Shown one piece after another: positions 51,216 through 58,263 of a DNA stretch of 58,263 bases. The stretch is from Myxococcales bacterium (lineage in GTDB: Bacteria > Myxococcota_A > Polyangia > Polyangiales > Polyangiaceae). The notes under the pieces were generated by a model, which saw only the letters and a program-made list of their open reading frames with translations, searched no databases and was not told the DNA's origin. Numbering within the stretch: position 1 is the stretch's first letter; each line of letters starts with the position of its first letter. A program made the translations under genes and the position numbers. Where the stretch lies: the NCBI GenBank assembly GCA_016794325.1, contig JAEUKG010000096.1, positions 1 to 58,263 of the forward strand. Reading direction: 5' to 3'.

Positions 51216-51974
51216 TCACGGGAGCTTGGCCGGCGTGGGGATCGACGTCCCTCTGCGGATCTCGTCGACCACCGCGTCGGCCAGCGCGTTGTCGGCCTGC
51301 TCGCAGGCCTTCGTCACGTCGCCCGACATCGCGCCCTTGCACTCCTTGCCTCGCCGCTGGAACGCGGCGAGCACCTTGGGGCTCTTGAGGAGCGCGTCTT
51401 TGGTGCCGGAGTCGTAGAGGTGCCACTGGAGCGGCGCGTGCCTGGGTGACGGCGGCTTCTTGGTGAGGACCTCGCCGTCGTCGAGGGTGTAGCAGTTGCC
51501 GTCCCAGCGCATCACGACGTAGCCGCCGCCGGCGCCGACCACGATGCCGCCCTTCGGGACGGGGCGACGCTTGAGGACGAGCACCTCCTCCTCGAAGCGG
51601 AGCCGCGCGCGCGCGCTCTTGCCGCCGTCGGCGTTCCACCCGTCGACGTCGCCGCGCAGGTACACGCGCGAGAACGGCAGCCCCGGCGCGAAGAGCGCGA
51701 GCGCGACGTCGGGGAAGGCGCCGTTGCACAAACGTTGTACGAAGCCCGGATCCATCCCGCACACCCCGCCGTCGTTGGTGGCGCACGCCGAGGGCAGGCC
51801 CGCGGGCGCGGCGGCTGCCGAGGGCGACGGAGGCGCGGCCGCCGACGCCGACGGCGCGGGCTCGGTGGGCGCCTCGGACGACGACGCGGCCGCGGCGGGC
51901 GCCTTGGGCGACGAGCCGCAGGCGACGGCAACGAGGGGCACGGCGATGGTGACGACCCGCGCTCGAGGTCTCAT
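51216..51974 (-). CDS. Lipoprotein of unknown function
   Basis: 252 residues. Signal peptide ends VAVACGSS (Cys about 19), a 45-residue Ala/Ser/Pro linker, then a domain with paired Cys (ACATNDGGVCGMD) and FVQRLCNGAFPDVALALFAPGLPFSRVYLRGDVDGWNADGG, a beta-rich segment, and a C-terminal helical part with two Cys (GKECKGAM, KACEQAD). This VDGWNA-type pattern recurs in Polyangia lipoproteins of unknown role. TACTCT lies 8 bases before the ATG. Confidence 0.72.
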   Translation of the reverse strand: MRPRARVVTIAVPLVAVACGSSPKAPAAAASSSEAPTEPAPSASAAAPPSPSAAAAPAGLPSACATNDGGVCGMDPGFVQRLCNGAFPDVALALFAPGLPFSRVYLRGDVDGWNADGGKSARARLRFEEEVLVLKRRPVPKGGIVVGAGGGYVVMRWDGNCYTLDDGEVLTKKPPSPRHAPLQWHLYDSGTKDALLKSPKVLAAFQRRGKECKGAMSGDVTKACEQADNALADAVVDEIRRGTSIPTPAKLP

Positions 51975-52096
51975 GAGGACCGAGAGTAGATCAGCGCGCG
52001 TGAAGCTCGATCAAAATCGGCCGCCGGCGCCCGTCGAGATCACCGCGCGCGCGGACGACACGACCTCCGACCGTCTTGCCTGCTCGCGAGCTCGAA

Positions 52097-52132
52097 GCGT
52101 TCGCGTTCGCGTTCGCGTTCGCGTTCGCGTTC
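52097..52132 (+). repeat. Hexanucleotide repeat (GCGTTC)x6
   Basis: Six perfect copies in a row, directly followed by the 14-bp array; the hexamer does not break a codon frame of any gene I accept. Confidence 0.95.
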
Positions 52133-52185
52133 GGGGCCAGAGGGTTGGGGCCAGAGGGTTGGGGCCAGAGGGTTGGGGCCAGAGG
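52133..52185 (+). repeat. 14-bp tandem repeat, about 3.8 copies
   Basis: Unit GGGGCCAGAGGGTT at 52133, 52147, 52161 and a partial at 52175. Together with the hexamer array it fills much of the 276-base gap 51975-52250, in which I see no gene. Confidence 0.92.
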
Positions 52186-52250
52186 CGGGAGAGGGCCGTG
52201 TGGCGCGAACGCCAGGGGCCGGTCAGCGGATGAGCGGCCGCCTGGTTGGC

Positions 52251-53354
52251 TCAGCGCGGCTGGGCGGCGTCGCGGAGGCCCGCGACTTGAGCCACGTTCT
52301 CCGGCACGAGGAGCCCCACGAGCTCGCCGGAGTCGAGCACGGGGAGCATCGGCAGCTCGGCGCGGGTGAGGCGCTCGAGCGCGACCTCGACGAGCTCGCC
52401 CGGCGCGGCGCTGTCGTCGATCTCGATCATCACGTTGCCGATCGCGTCGCCCGCGCCCCCGGCGGCGGCGCGGCGGATCAGCTCGGCCGCGCTGACCACC
52501 CCCACCAGCCTCGCGCCGTCGAGCACGGGGAAATCGCGCTGCAGCGCGTGGATCGCGCGCTCGACGCCGAGCCCCACCGGATCGCGCGCGTCGAGGGTCT
52601 CGAAGCGGGTGACCATCGCGTCGCCGACCCGCACGCGCTCGAGCGCCGCGTTCATGTGCACGAGCGCGTCCTCCTCGGCGGCGCCGATCCACACGAAGAG
52701 CGCGACGAAGACGAGCATCGGGCTGCCGAAGAGGCCCGCGAGCCCGAAGAGGAGCGCCATCAGCTGGCCAATGCGCGCCGCGATGTCGGTCGCCCGCACG
52801 CGGCCCATCCGCAGGGCGAGGAGCGCGCGGAGGACCCGGCCGCCGTCGAGCGGGAACGCCGGCAGCAGGTTGAAGACCGCGAGGGCGACGTTCGCCCAGA
52901 AGAGCTTGGCGAGCAGCGAGCCGCCGACGACGCCGACGGCCTGAGGCGACCACGGCGCGCCCACCGCGCGCATCCCCGCGAACGCCACGATCGCGAGCGC
53001 CACGTTCACGAGCGGCCCCGCGATCGCGACCAGGAGCTCTTGCCGCGGGTTGTCGGGCATCTTCTCGAGGCGCGCGACTCCGCCGATCGGCAAGAGGGTG
53101 ATGTCGCGGGTGCGGATGCCGAACCGCCGCGCGGTGAGCGCGTGGCCGAGCTCGTGGAGGATCACGATGCCGAACAGCGCGATCATCGACAGCACGCCTT
53201 GGGTCGCGGCGGCGAGCTTCTCGCCGGCGACGAGGTGCGACACCAGGATCCACGCGAGCAGGGCGAGGAACGTCCCGTGGACCTTGATCTCGATGCCCGC
53301 GATCCGACCGATCGACCAGGACCAACGCGACCGGGGAGCGTGCGGCTGTTTCAT
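52251..53354 (-). CDS. Site-2 protease (M50 family) with C-terminal CBS domains
   Basis: 367 residues. Transmembrane helices at about 27-45 and 55-80, the second with zinc motif HELGH near 68; a later NLLPAFPLDGGRVLRAL (about 163-180) supplies the third ligand Asp. Extra helices 190-220. Two CBS domains follow (about 235-350, VGDAMVTRFETLD and LPMLPVLDSGELVGL), which usually bind adenyl nucleotides. So an intramembrane protease that may be tuned by ATP/AMP; targets (anti-sigma factors, membrane regulators) are unknown. Confidence 0.93.
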   Translation of the reverse strand: MKQPHAPRSRWSWSIGRIAGIEIKVHGTFLALLAWILVSHLVAGEKLAAATQGVLSMIALFGIVILHELGHALTARRFGIRTRDITLLPIGGVARLEKMPDNPRQELLVAIAGPLVNVALAIVAFAGMRAVGAPWSPQAVGVVGGSLLAKLFWANVALAVFNLLPAFPLDGGRVLRALLALRMGRVRATDIAARIGQLMALLFGLAGLFGSPMLVFVALFVWIGAAEEDALVHMNAALERVRVGDAMVTRFETLDARDPVGLGVERAIHALQRDFPVLDGARLVGVVSAAELIRRAAAGGAGDAIGNVMIEIDDSAAPGELVEVALERLTRAELPMLPVLDSGELVGLLVPENVAQVAGLRDAAQPR

Positions 53355-53477
53355 CGAGGACCTTGCCTGCGGGCGGTACTAGCAACATGCGCACCCGAGG
53401 CGAACCGCGCACGAAGATCGCGCAGCGCCGCGCGCGGGGGCGCGCAAGATGCGCGCCCGCGCACGCGGTGCGGGGGG

Positions 53478-53483
53478 TAGAAT
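53478..53483 (+). promoter_or_regulatory. -10-like TAGAAT, 6 nt before the ATG at 53490
   Basis: The closest to consensus of the leaderless-type sites. Confidence 0.55.
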
Positions 53484-53489
53484 GGCCCC

Positions 53490-54410
53490 ATGCGTGGCGC
53501 CGTCACCTTCACCTGGATCGCGCTCGGCGCCGCGCTCGGCGTCGCCTGCGGCGCCGGCAGCGAGCCCGCGACGGTGACGCCGGTCGCGCTGCCCGCCGTC
53601 AGCTCGACCGCGAGCCCCGCGCCGACGCCGCCGACGCCGGCCGCCCCCATCGAGGCGCCGCCCGAGGGCCCCCTCGGAGAGGCGGTGCGCGACGCCGCGG
53701 CGGCCGCGCTCCCGCCGCGCGACGCGGCGACGGAGGTCTTCCTCGAGGCGTACGCGCTCGAGAAGAAGCGGGACCTCGCGGGGGCGAGGCGGAGGTACTA
53801 CGACCTCATCACGAAGCACCCCGGCTCGGCCGCAATCCCGCAGGCGTACCTCGCGTTCGGCGAGCTCTTCTTCGCCGAGGCCGAGGCCGATCCTTCCAAG
53901 CGCGAGCTCGCGGCCCAGGCGTACCGCGAGGTCGTGAAGTATCCGCCGCCGGGAAACGCGGTCCACGCGTTCGCGCTGCTCCGGCTCGGCGAGGGGTTCG
54001 CGCGCGCCCACGACGGCCCGAACGCGCTGTCGTCGCTGCGCAAGGCGCTCGACGCCCTCGCCCAACACCCGGGCTCGCCGGAGGCGGCGCGGGTCGAGCG
54101 GGCGGCCGTGCAGGGGCTCGTCACCGCGTACGCCGAGAGCGGCCGGCCCGAGGCCGCGGCGGCCTTCTTCCGCGCGAGCCACCTCGACGTCCCCGCCGCG
54201 CTCGCCAAGCTGATCGCGGAGTACCGGCGGATCGGCGATCCGCGGCCGACCCTCGTCGCGGCGAGCGCGGCGCTCGACGTCGGCAAGCACCCCGACCTCT
54301 GCCGCGAGGCCGGGCTCGCGGCGCGCGAGGCGAGCGGCGGCGCCGACCGGGCGGTGGCCCAGGCGGCGCGCGACCTCGAGCAGAAGCAGCGCGCGACCTG
54401 CGGACCGTGA
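53490..54410 (+). CDS. TPR-like repeat lipoprotein
   Basis: 306 residues. Signal peptide ends GVACGAG (Cys about 20), Pro/Ala/Thr linker to about 60, then helical repeats like tetratricopeptides: FLEAYALEKKRDLAGARRRYYDLITKHPGSAAIPQAYLAFGELFF and later AFALLRLGEGFARAHDGPNALSSLRKALDALAQHPGSPEA. The tail of helices ends RATCGP. Such lipoproteins usually scaffold envelope complexes (compare YfiO/BamD-like). Predicted leaderless start. 4 bases before the YchJ gene. Confidence 0.82.
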   Translation: MRGAVTFTWIALGAALGVACGAGSEPATVTPVALPAVSSTASPAPTPPTPAAPIEAPPEGPLGEAVRDAAAAALPPRDAATEVFLEAYALEKKRDLAGARRRYYDLITKHPGSAAIPQAYLAFGELFFAEAEADPSKRELAAQAYREVVKYPPPGNAVHAFALLRLGEGFARAHDGPNALSSLRKALDALAQHPGSPEAARVERAAVQGLVTAYAESGRPEAAAAFFRASHLDVPAALAKLIAEYRRIGDPRPTLVAASAALDVGKHPDLCREAGLAAREASGGADRAVAQAARDLEQKQRATCGP

Positions 54411-54414
54411 GCCC

Positions 54415-54831
54415 ATGAAGACGACGAAGAAGGACTGCCCCTGCGGATCCGGTGCACTCTACAAGGATTGCTGCGGGCCGCTCCACGCGGGCAAGGCGGC
54501 CGCGCCCACCCCCGAGGCCCTCATGCGCTCGCGCTTCTCGGCGTTCGCCCGGGGCGAGGTGGGCTACCTCGTGCGCACCCTCGACCCCGAGCACGAAGAC
54601 CGCGCGCTCGGCGAGGCCGCGCTCACCCTGGCCCTCCGCGAGACCTGCTCGCGCCTGCGCTTCATGGGCCTGGCCGTGCTCGACGCGCGCGAGCGCGGCG
54701 ACGAGGGCGAGGTGACGTTCCGCGCCAAGGTCTTCGACAAGGGCAAGGACGTCTCGTTCACCGAGCGCTCGGAGTTCCGCCGGCGCGGCGGCGCGTGGGT
54801 CTACGTCGGGCCGCTGCCCGAGCGCTCGTAG
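54415..54831 (+). CDS. ychJ: YchJ-family protein (SEC-C motif, NTF2-like)
   Basis: 138 residues. N-terminal SEC-C zinc motif DCPCGSGALYKDCCGPLH (Cys8, Cys10 and a CC pair near 19-20) followed by an NTF2-like fold (MRSRFSAFARGEVGYLVRTLDPEH...). This is the standard YchJ layout in proteobacteria; the function is poorly defined. It shares a likely transcript with the lipoprotein ahead. The 3' end overlaps the convergent methyltransferase gene by 31 bases. Confidence 0.93.
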   Translation: MKTTKKDCPCGSGALYKDCCGPLHAGKAAAPTPEALMRSRFSAFARGEVGYLVRTLDPEHEDRALGEAALTLALRETCSRLRFMGLAVLDARERGDEGEVTFRAKVFDKGKDVSFTERSEFRRRGGAWVYVGPLPERS

Positions 54832-55400
54832 ACGAGGCAGTGGTTGTTGGCCGGCATCGCGACGACGTCGCGCCGCGCGAAGCCGCGCTCCTCCGCGACG
54901 CGCGTGATGTCGGTCTCGTCGCGCACCCCCCACCGGGGATCGCGGGCGCGGAGCGAGGCGTCGAACTCGACGTTGCTCGGGGCGGTGACGCCCCCGAAGC
55001 GGTACGGCCCGTAGAGCACGAGCGGCGCGCCCGGCGCGAGCAGGCGCGACGCCCCCGCGAACAGCGCCGGCGTCGCCTCCCACGGCGCGATGTGGATCAT
55101 GTTGATGCAGACGACGGCGTCGGCCTCGACGTCGCCCCAGTCGGAGGTGACGTCGAGCCGGCGCGCGGGGAGCACGTTCTCGGGCCCCTCCGCCCGCCAC
55201 GCCTCGATGCTCTCGAGCGACGCGGCGTCGCCGTCGGTGGGCTGCCACTCGAGCCACGGCATTTCGCGTGCAAAATACACGGAGTGCTGCCCCGTGCCCG
55301 AGGCGATCTCGAGCACGCGCCGGCGCCCGGCGAGGCGCGGGCGCAGGACGTCGAGGATGAAGGCGCGGTTTCGCTCGGTCGCGGGCGCGTGACGCTTCAC
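54801..55400 (-). CDS. DUF938-family SAM-dependent methyltransferase
   Basis: 199 residues. Motif I EIASGTGQHSVYFAREMP (about 30-47) is the DUF938 version of GxGxG; later motifs are WQPTDGD and AVVCINMIHIAPW (about 93-105). Rossmann-type class I methyltransferase without a named substrate. GTG start overlaps the upstream stop (GTGA, 55400-55397), so co-translated with the MYXO-CTERM-like protein gene. Confidence 0.85.
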   Translation of the reverse strand: MKRHAPATERNRAFILDVLRPRLAGRRRVLEIASGTGQHSVYFAREMPWLEWQPTDGDAASLESIEAWRAEGPENVLPARRLDVTSDWGDVEADAVVCINMIHIAPWEATPALFAGASRLLAPGAPLVLYGPYRFGGVTAPSNVEFDASLRARDPRWGVRDETDITRVAEERGFARRDVVAMPANNHCLVYERSGSGPT

Positions 55401-56113
55401 GCGCGCCGCGAGCGGCGGCGCGCGATCGCGCCCACCGCGAGGAGCACCGGACCGAACGCGGCGAAGCCGCTCGGGTCGACGGGGGAGGCCGAGCAGCCCG
55501 ACTTCGCGGGCGCCGACGACGAGGCCGGCGCCGCGGACGCGCTCGCGGCGGCGGACGCGCTCGGCGCCGCGGACGCGCTCGGCGCCGCGGACGCGCTCGG
55601 CGCGTCGCTCGGCGCGGCCTTGGCGTTCACCTGCGCGGACGACACCTTCTTCACGCCGCACTTGCCGCCTTCGCGCTTCTCGAGCGCGTATTTGGCGGTG
55701 ACGGCCGCGATGTTGGCCTTCGTGTCGACGAGGGTCGTCTCCTCGATCTTGCCACACGAGGTGGCCTTGCCGAGGAGCTTCTGAGCCTCGGCGCCCTCGG
55801 CGCCCCAGCCGAGGTCCTTGGCGACGAGATCCTCGAGCGGCTTCTTGTCCTTCGTCGGGATCGCGTAGACCTCCGGCGGGAGCTTCACCCGGCACTCCAT
55901 CGGGGCGGTCGTCGCGAAGGCCACCTGGTGGCGGCCTTCCTTCGAGTTGCAGCCGAGGAGCACGATCGTCGTGTCCTTGAACGCGTCCTGCCCGTCCAGC
56001 GTGAGCTGGAGGGGGACGTACGTCTTGCCCTCCGGGAGGAGGTCGGCGCGCGCGGCGCCGGCGACGAGGCAGGGGGCGAGGGCGAGGGCGAGGGTGAGGA
56101 GTCGGCGGTTCAT
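55397..56113 (-). CDS. Secreted protein with MYXO-CTERM-like C-terminal anchor
   Basis: 238 residues. Cleavable signal peptide (to about 23, GAARADLL), a central beta-rich domain with Cys near 55, 74, 119 and 151, an Ala/Ser/Pro repeat linker (PSASAA units), then GCSASPVDPSG, a hydrophobic helix (FAAFGPVLLAVGAIA) and RRRSRRA. The Cys-helix-Arg tail is the pattern of MYXO-CTERM sorting signals, which in Myxococcus are processed at the Cys for surface anchoring. No catalytic motif. Operon with the DUF938 gene. Confidence 0.78.
   Translation of the reverse strand: MNRRLLTLALALAPCLVAGAARADLLPEGKTYVPLQLTLDGQDAFKDTTIVLLGCNSKEGRHQVAFATTAPMECRVKLPPEVYAIPTKDKKPLEDLVAKDLGWGAEGAEAQKLLGKATSCGKIEETTLVDTKANIAAVTAKYALEKREGGKCGVKKVSSAQVNAKAAPSDAPSASAAPSASAAPSASAAASASAAPASSSAPAKSGCSASPVDPSGFAAFGPVLLAVGAIARRRSRRA
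55533..55604 (-). repeat. 18-bp in-frame tandem repeat, four copies
   Basis: GCGGACGCGCTCGGCGCC units at 55533, 55551, 55569 and 55587 encode the PSASAA linker of 55397-56113. Confidence 0.85.
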
Positions 56114-56136
56114 CGACCGCCGAGGCTACCACGCTC

Positions 56137-56853
56137 TCAGGAAGACGACAGACCGGCGTAGATGACGCTGCCGCCCTTGATCTTGTCGACGATCGCGTCC
56201 TTGACGTCCTCGTCGAGGACCAGGCAACCCCACGAGCGACCCTGCTTGGAGTTGCCCTCCTTCACGTAGGAGGCGGTGTGGACGACGACGGCGCGATCGC
56301 GGGCGCGGTAGTTCGTGTCCGACAGGCCGTCGAGGCGCATCGAGCGGCCGTGTTTGCCCGAGTAGATCTCGGCGGTGAGGTAGTAGCCGAGCGACGACGC
56401 GTTCGACCCGCTCAGGTTGCTGAACTTCTCGGCCGTGCCGTTGTTGTCGGCGTCGCTGCCCGAGCCGTGCGCCACGACGTGCGACTGCACCGAGCCGGTG
56501 CGCATGTCGATGAGGAAGAAGCGCTTCTTGCCCGAGTGCTTCGAGAAGTCGACCACCGTGAGGTAGTTCTTGTTCGTGATCTTCGACTTGTTGGCGTCGA
56601 AGAACACGAGCGCGTCCTCGAGGAGCTTCTTCGGGATCACGCCGCCGTCGTCGACGTTGTCGTATTTGGCGAGCACGTTGGCGCGCTCGGTCGCGCTGAG
56701 GCGAGGCTCCACGAAGCCGGTGACGCGCAGCGCGCCCTCCGACGATGCGGGCTCGGCGTTGGCGTCGTCGGCCTCCTCTTCGGTGCCGTCGACGGCGCAG
56801 CCGGCGACCAGGATGGATGCGAGAGCGGCGAGAGCGAGGGCATGGATACGCAT
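56137..56853 (-). CDS. L,D-transpeptidase-like murein catalytic-domain lipoprotein
   Basis: 238 residues. Signal peptide ends LVAGCAVD (lipobox Cys about 19), acidic linker, then the PF13645-type domain: FFLIDMRTGSVQSHVVAHGSGSD, VVHTASYV, and the catalytic SWGCLVLDED near 207 with Cys. It could form or trim 3-3 peptidoglycan links, or attach proteins, in the periplasm. The ATG at 56853 gives a clean signal peptide; a longer frame to 57123 adds unconvincing sequence. 269 bases upstream separate it from the ArsR gene. Confidence 0.85.
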   Translation of the reverse strand: MRIHALALAALASILVAGCAVDGTEEEADDANAEPASSEGALRVTGFVEPRLSATERANVLAKYDNVDDGGVIPKKLLEDALVFFDANKSKITNKNYLTVVDFSKHSGKKRFFLIDMRTGSVQSHVVAHGSGSDADNNGTAEKFSNLSGSNASSLGYYLTAEIYSGKHGRSMRLDGLSDTNYRARDRAVVVHTASYVKEGNSKQGRSWGCLVLDEDVKDAIVDKIKGGSVIYAGLSSS

Positions 56854-57085
56854 GCCTGACGCTTCTGCAATCGACAGACCACTCCCCACATGTGGGGAAA
56901 TCGCGGCGTTTGTCAGGAGCTGTCTGGATCCTGAGACACACACGGATCCGTCATGAACCCCCTCCTGATCCAGCGGATCGTGGGTCCCCCGCCCTATCTC
57001 TCGGAAGTTGCACTGGAATTCGCGCTCACGAGAACTTTCCGGTGACGGCGTACCGCGACCGTTCGAGCCGACGCTCGAGCGCGCC

Positions 57086-57117
57086 TTGACATTTCGCCAT
57101 TCGGCTATATAGCTAAT
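57086..57117 (+). promoter_or_regulatory. Promoter and likely ArsR operator
   Basis: TTGACA (57086-57091), 16-base spacer, TATAGC (57108-57113). The palindrome GCTATATAGC (57104-57113) covers the -10, so the regulator could block its own promoter. The ATG at 57123 follows nine bases later, so the leader is nearly absent. Confidence 0.6.
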
Positions 57118-57122
57118 TGGCA

Positions 57123-57500
57123 ATGAATGACGCCCACCTCGATCGTGCGTTCGCGGCGCTCGCCGATCCGACCCGCCGAGCGATCCTCGCGCGCCTCGCC
57201 CTCGGTGAGGCCACGGTGTCGGAGCTCGCGGCGCCGTTCGGCCTCGCGCAGCCCACCATCTCCAAGCACCTCATCGTGCTCGAGGAGGCGGGGCTCATCC
57301 GCCAGCGCCGCGACGCGCAGCGGCGCCCCCGCGAGCTCGTCGTCGGCGGCCCGCTCGAGGAGGTCGACCGGTGGCTCGCGCCGTTCCGGGAGCAGTGGGA
57401 GCGCAGGCTCGACGGCCTCGACGCGTACCTCCGCACCCTGGCCCCCGCCCCGAGCCCACCGCCGAAGAAGCGCAAGAAGCCCACGCCCCCGACCCCCTGA
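57123..57500 (+). CDS. ArsR-family HTH regulator (SRPBCC-linked type)
   Basis: 125 residues. Winged HTH: LADPTRRAILARLALGEATVSELAAPFGLAQPTISKHLIVLEEAGLIRQRRDAQRRP (about 12-68), the SufR/ArsR form usually paired with an SRPBCC protein. Lacks Cys of metal-sensing ArsR proteins. C-terminal Pro/Lys-rich tail. Its promoter holds a palindrome. Followed 10 bases later by an SRPBCC gene, with which it forms an operon; in such pairs the SRPBCC protein is thought to bind a hydrophobic ligand. Confidence 0.9.
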   Translation: MNDAHLDRAFAALADPTRRAILARLALGEATVSELAAPFGLAQPTISKHLIVLEEAGLIRQRRDAQRRPRELVVGGPLEEVDRWLAPFREQWERRLDGLDAYLRTLAPAPSPPPKKRKKPTPPTP

Positions 57501-57510
57501 GAGGAACCCC

Positions 57511-57963
57511 ATGCTGCACGACGAGCGAACGACGACGACCATCGACCGGGATACCTTCACCATCACCTTCCGCCGCACGCTGGGCGCGCCGCGCGAGCTC
57601 GTCTTCGAGGCGTGGACCAGCGCCGAGCACGTCGTTCACTGGTGGGACCCGTCGGGGGTGCGCCTCGCCGAGTGCGCGATCGACCTCCGCCTCGGGGGCC
57701 GCTTCCGCTTCGCGAACGCCGGCCACGCCCACTCGCCGCCATTCGAGGGCGAGTACACCAAGATCGACGCGCCGTCGGAGCTCCAGTTCCTCGCGATGGG
57801 CGCGGCCGGCACCGTGCGCCTCGAGGTCGCGGGGACCGGGACCTCGATGACGGTGACCATCCGGTGCGCGAACGCCGAGCACCTCGCGAAGTTCGTCGAG
57901 CTCGGCGTCGCCGACGGCACGGCGCGCACGCTCGAGAACCTGGCGGCTCACCTCGCGCGCTGA
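57511..57963 (+). CDS. SRPBCC/AHSA1-like (START-fold) protein
   Basis: 150 residues. RRTLGAPRELVFEAWTSAEHVVHWWDPSGVR (about 20-50) and DLRLGGRFRFANAGHA are AHSA1-type signatures; C-terminal helix near LENLAAHLAR. The fold has a hydrophobic pocket and binds lipids or aromatic ligands, or assists chaperones. GAGAGGA 5 bases before the ATG. Second gene of the ArsR pair. Confidence 0.9.
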   Translation: MLHDERTTTTIDRDTFTITFRRTLGAPRELVFEAWTSAEHVVHWWDPSGVRLAECAIDLRLGGRFRFANAGHAHSPPFEGEYTKIDAPSELQFLAMGAAGTVRLEVAGTGTSMTVTIRCANAEHLAKFVELGVADGTARTLENLAAHLAR

Positions 57964-58065
57964 CGAGGGCCAGCCGCGAGGCGGCGAAATTCTCATACGA
58001 ATCCGGGGCCTGCACGCGGAGCCTGCCCGCGTTGAGACGGTCGGCGCCGGCGCGTGACACTAGGC

Positions 58066-58263
58066 ATGCGCACCTCGATCATCACCACCGTCACCCTGCT
58101 CTCGTCCCTCTTCGTGTCCGTCGCGGCCTGCAACCAGAGAGAGGTCGAGCCCGTGGGCTCCGACCGCGCCGCGATCTGCAACGGCGGCGGCGGCGGCGGC
58201 GGCGGCGGGTGCGTCGACGACGGGACCGGCTGCCCCGCGGAGTGCAGCACCTGCTTCCGATCG
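58066..58263 (+). CDS. Lipoprotein, Cys/Gly-rich (3' partial)
   Basis: 66 residues to the window edge with no stop. Signal peptide MRTSIITTVTLLSSLFVSVA then lipobox AAC (Cys22), followed by a Gly9 run and CVDDGTGCPAECSTC, so a Cys-rich surface protein. Function cannot be judged from this fragment. Confidence 0.7.
   Translation, partial: MRTSIITTVTLLSSLFVSVAACNQREVEPVGSDRAAICNGGGGGGGGGCVDDGTGCPAECSTCFRS

Overview
The window looks like a piece of chromosome from a high-GC delta-proteobacterial-grade organism, most likely a Myxococcota (class Polyangia, Labilithrix-like). This is inferred from the very GC-rich third codon positions, the many secreted lipoproteins with Ser/Gly or Pro/Ala linkers after the lipobox, two Ser/Thr protein kinases with extracytoplasmic tails, a MYXO-CTERM-like C-terminal tail, a CarH-type light regulator, and several Polyangia-style lipoproteins without assigned function. 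I see no rRNA, tRNA, phage, insertion sequence or CRISPR array. Gene density is high on both strands and neighbouring genes often overlap by 1-4 bases (GTGA, ATGA, TGATG junctions).

Layout. 1-6.4 kb: the tail of a GAF-GGDEF diguanylate cyclase, secreted alpha/beta hydrolases, a VOC protein, a zinc-ribbon protein and a GNAT acetyltransferase. 6.4-12 kb: a tripartite RND efflux operon (outer-membrane factor, adaptor, pump) whose outer-membrane gene carries an in-frame amber codon. 12-18.7 kb: envelope proteins, a 2OG-Fe(II) oxygenase and two overlapping fatty-acid-hydroxylase/sterol-desaturase-family genes. 18.8-26.7 kb: amidase, a TerB-like protein, a PRMT-like methyltransferase, enoyl-CoA hydratase, metallophosphoesterase and the proton-translocating transhydrogenase pntAB. 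26.9-31.8 kb: a MarR-type regulator bracketed by inverted palindromes, a large lipoprotein, a Gre-factor-like protein, and an ECF sigma / membrane protein / STN-domain operon followed by an 18-copy 14-bp tandem repeat. 31.8-37.7 kb: a DNA repair cluster (ATP-dependent ligase, LigD-type polymerase domain, PolX). 37.7-42.5 kb: an S28 peptidase, then a patch of small genes whose boundaries are marked by five copies of an 18-bp palindrome. 42.5-50 kb: two kinases, a degenerate ferritin-like protein, and a predicted light-regulated locus (CarH-like regulator divergent from fasciclin and TIGR01777 epimerase genes, with three 11-bp operator repeats on the promoter). 50-58.3 kb: lipoproteins, a CBS-domain site-2 protease, YchJ, a DUF938 methyltransferase, an L,D-transpeptidase-like protein and an ArsR/SRPBCC pair.

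The most unusual observations are (i) the palindrome-bounded gene patch at 39.5-42.4 kb, (ii) a TANNNT hexamer exactly 6 nt before the start codon of at least nine genes on both strands, which predicts widespread leaderless transcription and was used to choose several starts, (iii) the CarH operator/promoter superposition, (iv) the ECF-sigma/STN module, and (v) the stop codon inside the efflux outer-membrane gene.
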